A DNA stretch of 64,000 nucleotides, from assembly GCF_001427865.1 (NCBI RefSeq), contig NZ_LMHH01000001.1, positions 1,984,001 to 2,048,000 of the forward strand, written 5' to 3'. Position 1 is the stretch's first letter. Each line of letters starts with the position of its first letter. A program made the translations under genes and the position numbers. The notes below the pieces were generated by a model. That model worked only from the letters and a program-made list of their open reading frames with translations. It made no database searches and had not been told where the DNA came from. Shown piece by piece: positions 7,787-14,551 of this stretch. This DNA comes from Altererythrobacter sp. Root672 (GTDB lineage Bacteria; Pseudomonadota; Alphaproteobacteria; Sphingomonadales; Sphingomonadaceae).

Positions 7787-8418
7787 AGGATCACCGGCTG
7801 GTCATCGCGGTTGCCGGCCTTGAGCACGCCGAGGACGTAGGTCGCCGGATCGACCGCGTGCTCGAGCTGCGCCGCGGTGATCGCCTTGAGCACCGCCGGC
7901 CGGCCATAGTCCTTGACCATCCTGCCAATCAGCGCGCGCTTGCTCGGCCCGAAAAAAGCGACCGCTCCATCCCAAAAGGCCTTGTCGAGATCGACCACGT
8001 CGGCGCCTTCTTCAGCGTTAGCTGGAGAAGGATATCTCTGTTCTGTATCTGGGGGCGTTGCAGGGAGCGTTGCGGGCCGCGTTGCATGCAACGTTGCCGA
8101 GCCGTTGCGCTGAGCGCGATGCTTGCGCGAGCGATCGGTCGAACAGTCTGACTTGTATTGGTGTTTTTCCCAATTGTGGGGCCGCCAGCCGCTCTCCAGC
8201 TCGTCGATAAGACCCCGCTTGGTCAGCCGATAGATGCTGGCTAAGTGGGCATCTATCCGCCCACTAAGTACCCCCTTAAGTATGTCGATAGGCGGGATGT
8301 GACCATCGTTCTCGCCGGCGATCGCCAGCAACTGGATCCACATCCGGAAGTCCCGATCGGACAGTTGCACGACCTTCGGGTGCCGGATCGCCGAGTGGTA
8401 GAAGCGGAGCCACAGCAT
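7780..8418 (-). CDS. Winged-helix replication-type protein of the element
   Basis: 212 residues from the ATG at 8418. The N-terminal 90 residues (WLRFYHSAIRHPKVVQLSDR, MWIQLLAIAGENDGHIPP, SIYRLTKRGLIDELESGW) match the DnaD/phage replisome-organiser style of winged helix. A linker rich in Arg/Thr/Pro and repeated ATRPATLPATP follows. The C-terminal part (KRALIGRMVKDYGRPAVLKA) resembles the tail domain of such helicase loaders. It lies directly upstream of the primase-helicase, as expected for a loader or initiator. An upstream in-frame extension overlaps the preceding gene out of frame and is rejected. Confidence 0.65.
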   Translation of the reverse strand: MLWLRFYHSAIRHPKVVQLSDRDFRMWIQLLAIAGENDGHIPPIDILKGVLSGRIDAHLASIYRLTKRGLIDELESGWRPHNWEKHQYKSDCSTDRSRKHRAQRNGSATLHATRPATLPATPPDTEQRYPSPANAEEGADVVDLDKAFWDGAVAFFGPSKRALIGRMVKDYGRPAVLKAITAAQLEHAVDPATYVLGVLKAGNRDDQPVILC

Positions 8419-8419
8419 C

Positions 8420-8608
8420 TCACGCGGTTTCCAGCATGAGTGCCTGGAGCAGCAGCTCGATCTCGTGATCGGGGATGAAGCCGTACTCGTGCACGGCGAG
8501 CAGGAAGTTCTTGCGCTTGCTCGGGTCGCGGCTGGACCGGATCCATTGAACCACCTGATCGCGCTTGGGCGAGTCCGGGAGGGCAAACAGAGGGTGGAGA
8601 TCTTGCAT
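8420..8608 (-). CDS. Small helical protein of the element
   Basis: 62 residues from the ATG at 8608 (GAGGCGAAA upstream). Another in-frame ATG at 8647, preceded by AAGGGGGTT, would add 13 residues, so the start is uncertain. The sequence MQDLHPLFALPDSPKRDQ, then SKRKNFLLAVHEYGFIP and EIELLLQALM is compact and helical. No family is recognised. It ends 1 bp before the start region of the winged-helix gene and is probably co-transcribed with it. Confidence 0.5.
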   Translation of the reverse strand: MQDLHPLFALPDSPKRDQVVQWIRSSRDPSKRKNFLLAVHEYGFIPDHEIELLLQALMLETA

Positions 8609-8716
8609 TTTCGCCTCGCAATTGCGGGGCCCGGGGAAATGCGACATAACCCCCTTGCATCCGCGGGTTATGCCGCTGCGAGCCCCCGGGTCCGAGATTA
8701 CGGCCCGGGGGTTTGT

Positions 8717-8923
8717 TTAAGCGGCGGCATCACGTTCGGCGATGCGGCGCTCCATCCAATCGTCGACCTCGTCCTCGATCCAAGCCTTCGCCCGATCACC
8801 GATGTTAATCGGCTTCGGAAACGACTTGTCAGCATAGACCGAGGATCGCGATTTGCCGGTTCGATCAAGCACGCCACGTAGGCGTAGCAGGCGGCGGGGG
8901 CGCTCGGAGGTTTGCATTGCCAT
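8717..8923 (-). CDS. alpA: AlpA-family DNA-binding regulator
   Basis: 68 residues, the usual AlpA length, with RLLRLRGVLDRTGKSRSSVY, then SFPKPINIGDRAKAWIEDEV and DDWMERRIAERD. This is the winged MerR-like helix-turn-helix of AlpA/excisionase-type proteins, with the typical FPKP and W-x-x-x-E-V-x-x-W spacing. In P4-like elements AlpA activates integrase and controls excision. It sits downstream of the integrase in the same direction, with a perfect 9-bp inverted repeat at 9069-9091 in between. The ATG at 8923 is preferred over a TTG at 8962. Confidence 0.85.
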   Translation of the reverse strand: MAMQTSERPRRLLRLRGVLDRTGKSRSSVYADKSFPKPINIGDRAKAWIEDEVDDWMERRIAERDAAA

Positions 8924-9068
8924 CGCAACTGAGCCCTTCAAAGTAAGTGAGGGGCTATTCAATTACGCCGGTCAATGGGGAAGTAAAAGACAGGAAAAAT
9001 GGGCCCTGTATCGGACTCCGCGAACGTAGGTGAACTACGCTGGAGCCCTCCAACCCGTAATGGACAAA

Positions 9069-9091
9069 TGTGACGTTACGGGAACGTCACA
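9069..9091 (-). terminator. Perfect inverted repeat between integrase and alpA
   Basis: TGTGACGTT and AACGTCACA form a perfect 9-bp stem with the 5-base loop ACGGG. On the minus strand the stem is followed by TTTGTCC, a weak T-run, so it may end integrase transcription. It also lies about 145 bp upstream of alpA, and the symmetric TGTGAC...GTCACA would suit a dimeric repressor, so an operator is an equally fair reading. Confidence 0.45.
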
Positions 9092-9142
9092 AATCCGATA
9101 GGAAAATTTGGACAGATAGTGCAATTTTCGAGCCCAAGCGTT

Positions 9143-10396
9143 TCACTTGCCGCGCTTGAGGGGGACAATTTGTCCCATTGTTCTTTGCGTGCCAGAGACA
9201 ATTCGATCGACATCTGTGCCCCATGCCGCCAGCGCTTCACCTTTCTCGGCGAGGTAGTCGTAGCGCTGGTAGAGACCGACGATGCCCGAACGAGCGCCAC
9301 TGATGTGGTTAAGGCAAGCCTCGGTCACCTCTAGCCTCACGCCCAGCCGCTGCATTCCGGTCGCTACCGTTCGCCGCACATCATGGAGCACCCAAGGAGC
9401 GACAGGCCGACCCACCAACGCCTCGACGTTGGCGGTGATGCGCTTCATGACCTTGGAAAAGCCGCTCGGTCCTTTTTCGGGATCCGATCGGGATGGGAAC
9501 AACTTCGGGGCGTTGGCAAACTCGGGAACGGTGGCAAGCACCGCGAGCACCTGCTCACTTAGGGGAATGAGGTGTGCGGCGCCGTTCTTCGTGCGAGCAG
9601 CGGCGATGGTCCACAATTTCCCCTCGCGATCAAACTCAGCGCGATCGGCATTGAACACCTCGTCTCGCCGGGCACCAGTAAGGATCGCCAGCTTGATCGC
9701 GCTTCGCCACGGATGAGGTTCAAGGTCCGCGGACTGCCACAGAGCGCGCAGTTCCACATCGTCCAAGGTTCGATCGCGTGCGTCAGCCTTCGGAGGCTTC
9801 CGGGCGTCACGGCAAGGATTGGAAGGAAGGCGGTCTAGCCGCGGCATGGCCCAGCCATAGAAGGCCGACAGTTGTGCGAAGACGTTACGGGCCATGATCG
9901 GAGTTGGCCGCGCCCCACCCTGAGCGATCTCGTCAATGAAGCGGGTGACGTCGCCACGCGTCACGGCGTCCGCCATGCGATCCCCGAGCTTTGGCAGAAC
10001 ATAGGTGTCGAACACCCGGACGATCTCCACCTTCGATCGCTTCGTTTCGACTTCCGTGCGCTTGTAGTCCTCCCACAGGGCACGCACTGTCCCCGCGCTC
10101 GCGGAAGCTTTCCGTTCCTCGATAACACGGGCGACGGGGTTGGCCCCGTTCTCTATGTCCGAGATAAGTGTCCGAGCCTTGGCTCGAGCTGCTTTGAGAC
10201 CGAAACGCGGCGGCTGGTAACGGCCGAGTGTGATGTTGACCGGCTTGCCGGCCACCCGCTTGCGCAGGATGAAGGTCTTGGTGCCGCTCGCTCCAACCCT
10301 CACACGAAGGCCAGGCACGTCGCCGTCGGCGTATTCAGCCTGTCCTTTTGCGGGGGCTTTCAAGCCCGCAATCTTCGAGTCCGTAAGGCCCGCCAT
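9143..10396 (-). CDS. int: Tyrosine recombinase, P4-type integrase
   Basis: 417 residues from the ATG at 10396, which has AAGGTGG upstream (a further ATG at 10426 is less likely). The N-terminal arm-binding domain (DUF4102 style) is seen in GLTDSKIAGLKAPAKGQ and LRVRVGASGTKTFILR. The core-binding part lies around 100-200. Catalytic residues are visible: Arg243 in TGARRDEV, Lys270 in ARTKNG, His338/Arg341 in LHDVRRT, His364 in CLNHIS and the tyrosine nucleophile about Tyr376 in LYQRYDY. P4-type integrases usually use tRNA 3' ends, and a tRNA-Thr 3' repeat lies 172 bp away at 10568. The gene appears complete and functional. Confidence 0.93.
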   Translation of the reverse strand: MAGLTDSKIAGLKAPAKGQAEYADGDVPGLRVRVGASGTKTFILRKRVAGKPVNITLGRYQPPRFGLKAARAKARTLISDIENGANPVARVIEERKASASAGTVRALWEDYKRTEVETKRSKVEIVRVFDTYVLPKLGDRMADAVTRGDVTRFIDEIAQGGARPTPIMARNVFAQLSAFYGWAMPRLDRLPSNPCRDARKPPKADARDRTLDDVELRALWQSADLEPHPWRSAIKLAILTGARRDEVFNADRAEFDREGKLWTIAAARTKNGAAHLIPLSEQVLAVLATVPEFANAPKLFPSRSDPEKGPSGFSKVMKRITANVEALVGRPVAPWVLHDVRRTVATGMQRLGVRLEVTEACLNHISGARSGIVGLYQRYDYLAEKGEALAAWGTDVDRIVSGTQRTMGQIVPLKRGK

Positions 10397-10410
10397 TCGA
10401 CCACCTTGTC

Positions 10411-10544
10411 CGTTACCTAAGCACATCCCAACCGGCCCAATTGCGTTACCTAAGGTATCGCCTGGAGCGGCATACTATGGGAAATCGTGGACCTTATTGG
10501 ACATAGGAATGGCGGAAATCAAGGGTTTCGTGGACCTATTGGAC
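10411..10544. repeat. Two pairs of direct repeats between integrase and attachment site
   Basis: CGTTACCTAAG occurs at 10411-10421 and 10444-10454 (33 bp apart). TCGTGGACC(T)TATTGGAC occurs at 10485-10502 and 10528-10544, identical apart from one extra T. Paired direct repeats in the stretch between int and att are typical arm-type sites for the integrase N-terminal domain or AlpA/excisionase sites. The repeats are read directly; their role is inferred. Confidence 0.5.
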
Positions 10545-10567
10545 GCGAAAAACGTCGGGGTCTAGAA

Positions 10568-10612
10568 TTTGTAATCAGGGGGCCACGGGTTCGAATCCTG
10601 TAGCCGGCACCA
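10568..10612 (+). repeat. Attachment-site copy 1: 3' part of tRNA-Thr(UGU)
   Basis: 45 bases that fit tRNA positions 32-76: anticodon loop TTTGTAA with anticodon TGT, a 5-base variable loop, T-arm ACGGG-TTCGAAT-CCTGT, acceptor strand AGCCGGC, then ACCA. The bases upstream do not supply the D-arm or the pairing GCCGGCT and CCTGA strands, so this is not a working tRNA gene. It is identical to 12839-12883. Confidence 0.9.
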
Positions 10613-10707
10613 TTTTCAATGACTTAGCGTCGATTCCTCACATCTGCACGTAGAATCGGGTTTACAGCAAAAAAGCCGATTTTCGCGATTGTTTACCCTG
10701 CAGAACG

Positions 10708-10965
10708 CTAACCCCTTGTTTTGTCGTCAAGAGCACCAGATTCTCTCTCAGACCGTTTCAGTCGCGACGTTTGCCGCCCCTCGCTCAACTTCCAAAGTTC
10801 GTAGGGACTTAGTTTAGGCGAATTATCGTCGCCTGAGGATCTCGCGTGGATTGTGATCTTTCGAGGATGAATCTCGATGGATTGGATCTCGATACCTGCG
10901 TTCATGGCGGCGGCTATGGAGCGCTTGATCTCCACAGTTGGTGGAAATTTCAGAGGGGTGGGCAT
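10708..10965 (-). CDS. Small conserved-looking hypothetical protein of the mini-island
   Basis: 85 residues. It starts PTPLKFPPTVEIKRSIAAAM, then AGIEIQSIEIHPRKITIHA, which resembles short phage and island proteins that pair an alpha-helix with a strand ending in a predicted beta pattern; the tail is charged. The ATG at 10965 follows AGGAGGCTCAC, an excellent ribosome binding site. It is transcribed away from the two-gene module, from a shared intergenic region of about 200 bp. No function can be assigned. Confidence 0.6.
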   Translation of the reverse strand: MPTPLKFPPTVEIKRSIAAAMNAGIEIQSIEIHPRKITIHARSSGDDNSPKLSPYELWKLSEGRQTSRLKRSERESGALDDKTRG

Positions 10966-11162
10966 GTGAGCCTCCTATTACGATTGAGGGGGAATTCGCG
11001 CATTGGACCGCTGCCGAACGGAAGCTCTTCAAAGGTGGCTTTGAACGGGTGCACTCGCCATCAGGTCATGCCCTTTGGAAGTTTGGACACTGACTGAGAG
11101 CTTCGTAAACGCTATTGCGTTTGCGGTTCCGCTCGATACTTGAGGGAATGGTGAGGATCCCG

Positions 11163-12296
11163 ATGGAAGACGACGCGCGAGTATTTAGCCTTCACTACTT
11201 CGGGAAAAGGTTCAGCAATAACCGCATTCCGGTCGAAGCTTTACCAGATTTGCCTGCATTTCGAGATCTGCTCCTGTCATTTGCCAAAGACGAGTGGCGA
11301 GCTCGGCATCCGGATCGACAAAAACTCCCCAGAAACTTCGACAAGGAGCTGGTGCTGTCACTGTTTGCAATTGAGGACGGCAGCGCGATACCCAAGCTCG
11401 AATGGAAGCGGAGTGATCCACAAGCGCTCCTGTTCGAGATCGCAGATGAATTCGATGACATCGTTGAGGCAGCATATGCCAACGTGGTTGTGCTGTTTGA
11501 CGGTGGCGAGACTGAGACCCCACATCTTAACTCCGAGAAACTCCGAGCGTTGAACCGCTTTGGTGCAGCGCTGAAGGAAGGTGAGAAAATTGAGTTGGCC
11601 GCCCGGGACGAATCCGGGAAGGTTGTCTGGCTCGACATGCATCGTCGCAAGCAACTGATAATGGGTGGCCGAGAAACCTACCAAACTCGGATTGAAGGCA
11701 CGGGCGAGCTGGTGGGAAATGACTCCCCGAGCGACCCTAACGGCCAATGCTCTATCCGAGTTCAAACAGAACAGTACGGGACCATATCGATTCCCGTCGA
11801 CAGGCTACAACTTTACGAGGAGTTTGCGGAGGCGCTGAACTCCGAAGTCCAGTTTGAACTGCTGGTTGAGCTCGACCAAAACGACAAACTAAGATCAGTC
11901 GTCGATGTCTTTGACGTAGCCACAATTTCGGATCCAAACGGGACCGTGGTGGCAGATGCTAAGTCACGCCTGGAAGAGTTGCAGAGGCTTGAGGATGGTT
12001 GGCACGATGGAGCGGGCCTAGCCCTTGGCCGAGCCGCTCTCGCAAGAGCACTAGATTTCGTCGTGGCGACCCGCACTTCCGGCGTCGACATGCATATCTT
12101 CCCTACCGAAGTGGGTGGCGTACTGGTCGACTTCCTCCTGAAAGGTTGGGAATATTCAGTTGAGTTCGACCGCGTCGGCAAGCCGGAAATGTACGGCATA
12201 GAAGTTTCCGGATCGGGAGAAATGGAGCCCACCTCCTTTGGAGGGGTGGATGACGTGATTGAGGAGTTCCGTCGTAGGTTGTCCGCTAATGGCTGA
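11163..12296 (+). CDS. Unknown protein, first gene of a two-gene island module
   Basis: 377 residues from the ATG at 11163, chosen because GTGAGGA sits 6 bases upstream; an in-frame ATG at 11148 is possible. Three parts are visible. Residues 1-125 contain LPDLPAFRDLLLSFAKDEWR and IEDGSAIPKLEWKR. A middle all-beta stretch around 155-250 contains TRIEGTGELVGN and YGTISIPVDRLQLYEEF. A C-terminal part around 265-375 contains LEELQRLEDGWHDGAGLALG and FPTEVGGVLVDFLLKGW. There is no signal peptide or membrane span, and no catalytic motif that I recognise. The end overlaps the next gene by 8 nt, so the two are coupled. Flanking tRNA repeats make cargo function (defence, toxin-antitoxin or stress) plausible but unproven. 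Confidence 0.65.
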   Translation: MEDDARVFSLHYFGKRFSNNRIPVEALPDLPAFRDLLLSFAKDEWRARHPDRQKLPRNFDKELVLSLFAIEDGSAIPKLEWKRSDPQALLFEIADEFDDIVEAAYANVVVLFDGGETETPHLNSEKLRALNRFGAALKEGEKIELAARDESGKVVWLDMHRRKQLIMGGRETYQTRIEGTGELVGNDSPSDPNGQCSIRVQTEQYGTISIPVDRLQLYEEFAEALNSEVQFELLVELDQNDKLRSVVDVFDVATISDPNGTVVADAKSRLEELQRLEDGWHDGAGLALGRAALARALDFVVATRTSGVDMHIFPTEVGGVLVDFLLKGWEYSVEFDRVGKPEMYGIEVSGSGEMEPTSFGGVDDVIEEFRRRLSANG

Positions 12297-12699
12297 GCAA
12301 TTGACTGATCCAAATGAGGTCCTCTTCCGTCAGATTCATCCCAGCAATTTCAAAGACGGTCGGCCAGCGTCCGACAGGTTTCGGCCGCAACCGAGCGACC
12401 ACGGCAAAATGTCCGTAGATCGGGCGGCCTTAACCTCGGCCAATGCATCACATGCATTGTACTCATCGTCGGGCAACCTCTCAGCAGCGGTCTTCGGCGT
12501 CTCGGTCGAGGAGTTCTTGGAGGAAAGTCTGATCTGTTTGTCAGACCCTTTGATTGCCACAGCAGGCCAACCAGCAAATCCCGCTCACGCCTTAGTCGAT
12601 TACACGTCGTTCGAGGAACGTAAGTGGAAGAACATCTCTAAGAGGCTTTGCATCAAAGCAATCGAACGGGGGCAATTGCACCCGCCTGACGAAGACTGA
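12289..12699 (+). CDS. Unknown protein, second gene of the two-gene island module
   Basis: 136 residues from the ATG at 12289, overlapping the previous stop by 8 nt (ATGGCTGA). The first half has DPNEVLFRQIHPSNFKDGRP and FRPQPSDHGKMSVDRAAL, followed by a helix-rich AVFGVSVEEFLEES. The second half holds AHALVDYTSFEERKWKNISK and a basic IKAIERGQ. The spacing of RQxHP, FxDGRP and FxPxPxDxGxxS looks like a family signature, but I cannot name it. No membrane or secretion signal. Tight coupling to the upstream gene suggests a complex or an effector/immunity-type pair. Confidence 0.6.
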   Translation: MAEQLTDPNEVLFRQIHPSNFKDGRPASDRFRPQPSDHGKMSVDRAALTSANASHALYSSSGNLSAAVFGVSVEEFLEESLICLSDPLIATAGQPANPAHALVDYTSFEERKWKNISKRLCIKAIERGQLHPPDED

Positions 12700-12838
12700 A
12701 GCACCCGTCCGACGAAACTCGAAGCCACGAAAACAGCCTCAATTTGGTTTACAAGCATAGGGACCGTCGAGGGGGAGTCCGGGGCGGTTAGAGCGGCGGT
12801 TTACGAAATTATCCAATAAAAACAGTGTCTGGGTCAGT

Positions 12839-12883
12839 TTTGTAATCAGGGGGCCACGGGTTCGAATCCTGTAGCCGGCACCA
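12839..12883 (+). repeat. Attachment-site copy 2: 3' part of tRNA-Thr(UGU)
   Basis: Identical over 45 bp to 10568-10612, including the TGT anticodon, T-arm and ACCA end. Again no 5' tRNA half precedes it. It marks the right end of the island region; core-type genes start beyond. Open frames running antisense through it are artefacts of the tRNA sequence. Confidence 0.9.
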
Positions 12884-12959
12884 GATTTCAGGATCTTAGG
12901 TGTTCCCTGATGGCGAATCGAGACCAGTCGCAAGCCTGGCAGCTCGACAATTCACCCCC

Positions 12960-13115
12960 CTAAGAGCTCTCGGGCACGCTGATGATGTGGTCATGGCTTT
13001 TCCGGCATTCCTGAGCTGTTTTTTGCCACTCATCGTGAGAGCAGACGTAAACATGGCCCTCGAGACAGAGTTCTGATCCCTCTGGCCACTCCTGGCCGGC
13101 AAAAATGCATGCCAT
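12960..13115 (-). CDS. Short Cys-rich protein, DUF1496-like pattern
   Basis: 51 residues from the ATG at 13115, with AAGGG eight bases upstream, to the TAG at 12960-12962. The sequence reads like a compact Cys domain: Cys3, Cys17, Cys25 and Cys37, with EWPEGSELCLEGHVYVC in the middle. The G-x-x-Y-x-x-G-x-x-x-C-x-x-G-x-x-Y-x-C style resembles DUF1496 and similar short cysteine modules. The other two minus-strand frames here are longer but do not look protein-like. It lies just outside the right tRNA repeat. Function unknown. Confidence 0.5.
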   Translation of the reverse strand: MACIFAGQEWPEGSELCLEGHVYVCSHDEWQKTAQECRKSHDHIISVPESS

Positions 13116-13181
13116 TGCAGTTGCCCTTCAAGTTGCCGGCATCGTATGCCGCTTGAGCGCACTTCTGTACGCAGCAGCCCT

Positions 13182-14426
13182 CTACTGACAAAGCCCCGCC
13201 GCGCGCTTGGCTATACCCGACAGTCCCTTGCAGCGCGGCAACTCCTGGCTCTGCTGTTGCTCCGGCCGCTCCTCTTCCGCCGCCGACGAAGCATCGAAGT
13301 CGCCCATGCCCGGCATGCCGTGCATGACCATGGCGTTGGCGCGGAAGCGAACGCGGGCGATCCAGTCGGGCTGCCAACCGCGGGCCGCGTTGGCCGGCCG
13401 CGCAGGGTAGGAGAAGTCCGCCTCAGGCCCGTAGGCATAGAGGTTGGTCATCATGAACTGCCCGCCCTGCTGGCGCACCTCGGCGGGAATCGCACAGCTC
13501 GTCTGGCTCGGCGGCATGACCGTCTTGGCGGTAATGAGCTTCTGCACCGTGCTCGGCGAGATCCAGTCCCACATCGGGCCACCGAACTGCTGGGTTGACG
13601 ACGAGGTCCACCAGACCATGTCGCGCGGCTGGCCGCTCTCGTCGGGGTTCATCGCCATGACCCAGGCGTAGTACCCGGTGGCCGTCGGCACCGAGTTCCA
13701 GCTCAAGTTCACCGCTCCGCTGGCCGCGTCGGCCGTTGCGGGACGCAGGGCGGACATGAAGTCGTTGGCGAGATCGAACGATATCTCGGGCGCATAAGTG
13801 CTGGCGATACGGTGGTTGCCGAGCAGCGAGGCATTGCCCGGCACCGGCTTGGGATCGCGCTCGTTTGGCCACTCGCCGAAAGTCTTGCTGTTGGCCGAGG
13901 TGATCGACCAGTCTTCGGGCAGGTTGAGCGATTGGGCGTAGAGCCCCGGCGGGACCTGTCCCCGTGCCAGCTTCGAGAAATCGATCACCACCGGCTGGCC
14001 AGGCCCGGCGTGCTCGCCGCAGCCCCAGAACAGCAGTAGCCGCCCGGTCGGCATCTGACTCGGTGTGTATTCTTGCGTGCCAGCCACCTGGCGCGGCGTC
14101 ACCAGCGGCAGCGAAGCGCCCATGCGCACGCCCTGCGGAATGAAGTGGTCGGCCTTGGGATCGCCGGTCGGAGCCTGGCTCGAACCCAGCCGCAGCCTGA
14201 GCTCATGCGCGACCTGATTTCCGCCGCCACGCATCATCGCCATGGCCGAATTCAGCCCACCGCCGCCATTGGCGCCCATTGCGCCCATGCCCGAGATCGT
14301 GCCGGCATCGATGGTATAGCGCGCTGGCGGCCCCGAGCCGCCCTGCGAGATCGCCGGGACCGCTACCGCGATGGCCAGACCCGCCACCGACGCAACACCT
14401 GCAAGCCGAAGAAAACGCTTCCTCAT
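13182..14426 (-). CDS. Secreted hypothetical protein
   Basis: 414 residues from the ATG at 14426. A Sec signal peptide is clear (MRKRFLRLAGVASVAGLAI, cleavage near PAISQG). Gly/Met-rich stretches (GMGAMGANGGGG) follow, then a long periplasmic or outer-surface domain with TGRLLLFWGCGEHAGPGQP and a fibronectin-III-like strand pattern around AVNLSWNSVPTATGYYAWVM. The C-terminus is Glu/Gln-rich and contains two Cys. I know of similar proteins in sphingomonads without a set function. It is probably monocistronic, lying between the island and pobA. Confidence 0.75.
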   Translation of the reverse strand: MRKRFLRLAGVASVAGLAIAVAVPAISQGGSGPPARYTIDAGTISGMGAMGANGGGGLNSAMAMMRGGGNQVAHELRLRLGSSQAPTGDPKADHFIPQGVRMGASLPLVTPRQVAGTQEYTPSQMPTGRLLLFWGCGEHAGPGQPVVIDFSKLARGQVPPGLYAQSLNLPEDWSITSANSKTFGEWPNERDPKPVPGNASLLGNHRIASTYAPEISFDLANDFMSALRPATADAASGAVNLSWNSVPTATGYYAWVMAMNPDESGQPRDMVWWTSSSTQQFGGPMWDWISPSTVQKLITAKTVMPPSQTSCAIPAEVRQQGGQFMMTNLYAYGPEADFSYPARPANAARGWQPDWIARVRFRANAMVMHGMPGMGDFDASSAAEEERPEQQQSQELPRCKGLSGIAKRAAGLCQ

Positions 14427-14551
14427 GACCAAACCCCCTGCCTACCCCTTGGCTTGCAGGTACTTAGCGCGAGTTGGACCGCGCCACCAGTGCGGCCAGC
14501 CCCTACCCCATTTGCCCTGGGAATTGCGACCTTCGGGGGGTGGGGACGATC

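Larger units (their letters stand above)
2195..10612 (-). mobile_element. Integrated phage-satellite-like element with integrase, AlpA, primase-helicase and SIR2 cargo
   Basis: Twelve genes in a row read leftward from the integrase (9143-10396): AlpA-like regulator, a small protein, a winged-helix protein, zinc-ribbon primase piece, TOPRIM-helicase, SSB, two unknowns, a terminase-small-subunit-like HTH protein, a 47-residue membrane protein, a second winged-helix protein and a SIR2-like protein. No capsid, portal, tail, lysis or conjugation gene is seen. This set (int, alpA, primase-helicase, terS-like) is the pattern of Gram-negative phage satellites such as PICIs and P4. The right end is the tRNA-Thr 3' repeat at 10568-10612, 172 bp beyond the integrase start. 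The left end is not resolved; 2195 is simply the last leftward gene. Confidence 0.65.
10568..12883 (+). mobile_element. 2.27-kb mini-island flanked by 45-bp tRNA-Thr repeats
   Basis: The segment between the two identical 45-bp tRNA-Thr fragments carries a small gene (10708-10965, minus) and a divergent two-gene module (11163-12699, plus), with no integrase of its own. Its bases are visibly AT-richer than the core genes to the right. It most likely moved in trans with the neighbouring integrase, or is the remnant of a larger element. The repeats and contents are seen directly; mobility is inferred. Confidence 0.7.

Noticed and set aside
10568-12883. Intact tRNA-Thr gene at either attachment copy
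   Set aside because: The 5' half (acceptor strand GCCGGCT, D-arm, CCTGA) is absent from both places.
12739-12933. Minus-strand frame through the tRNA fragment (contains GYRIRTRGP)
   Set aside because: An artefact of the tRNA sequence read antisense.
13030-13377. Cys-containing minus-strand frame of 115 codons
   Set aside because: It straddles the secreted protein's coding region in another frame and the third frame at 12960-13115 is more protein-like.
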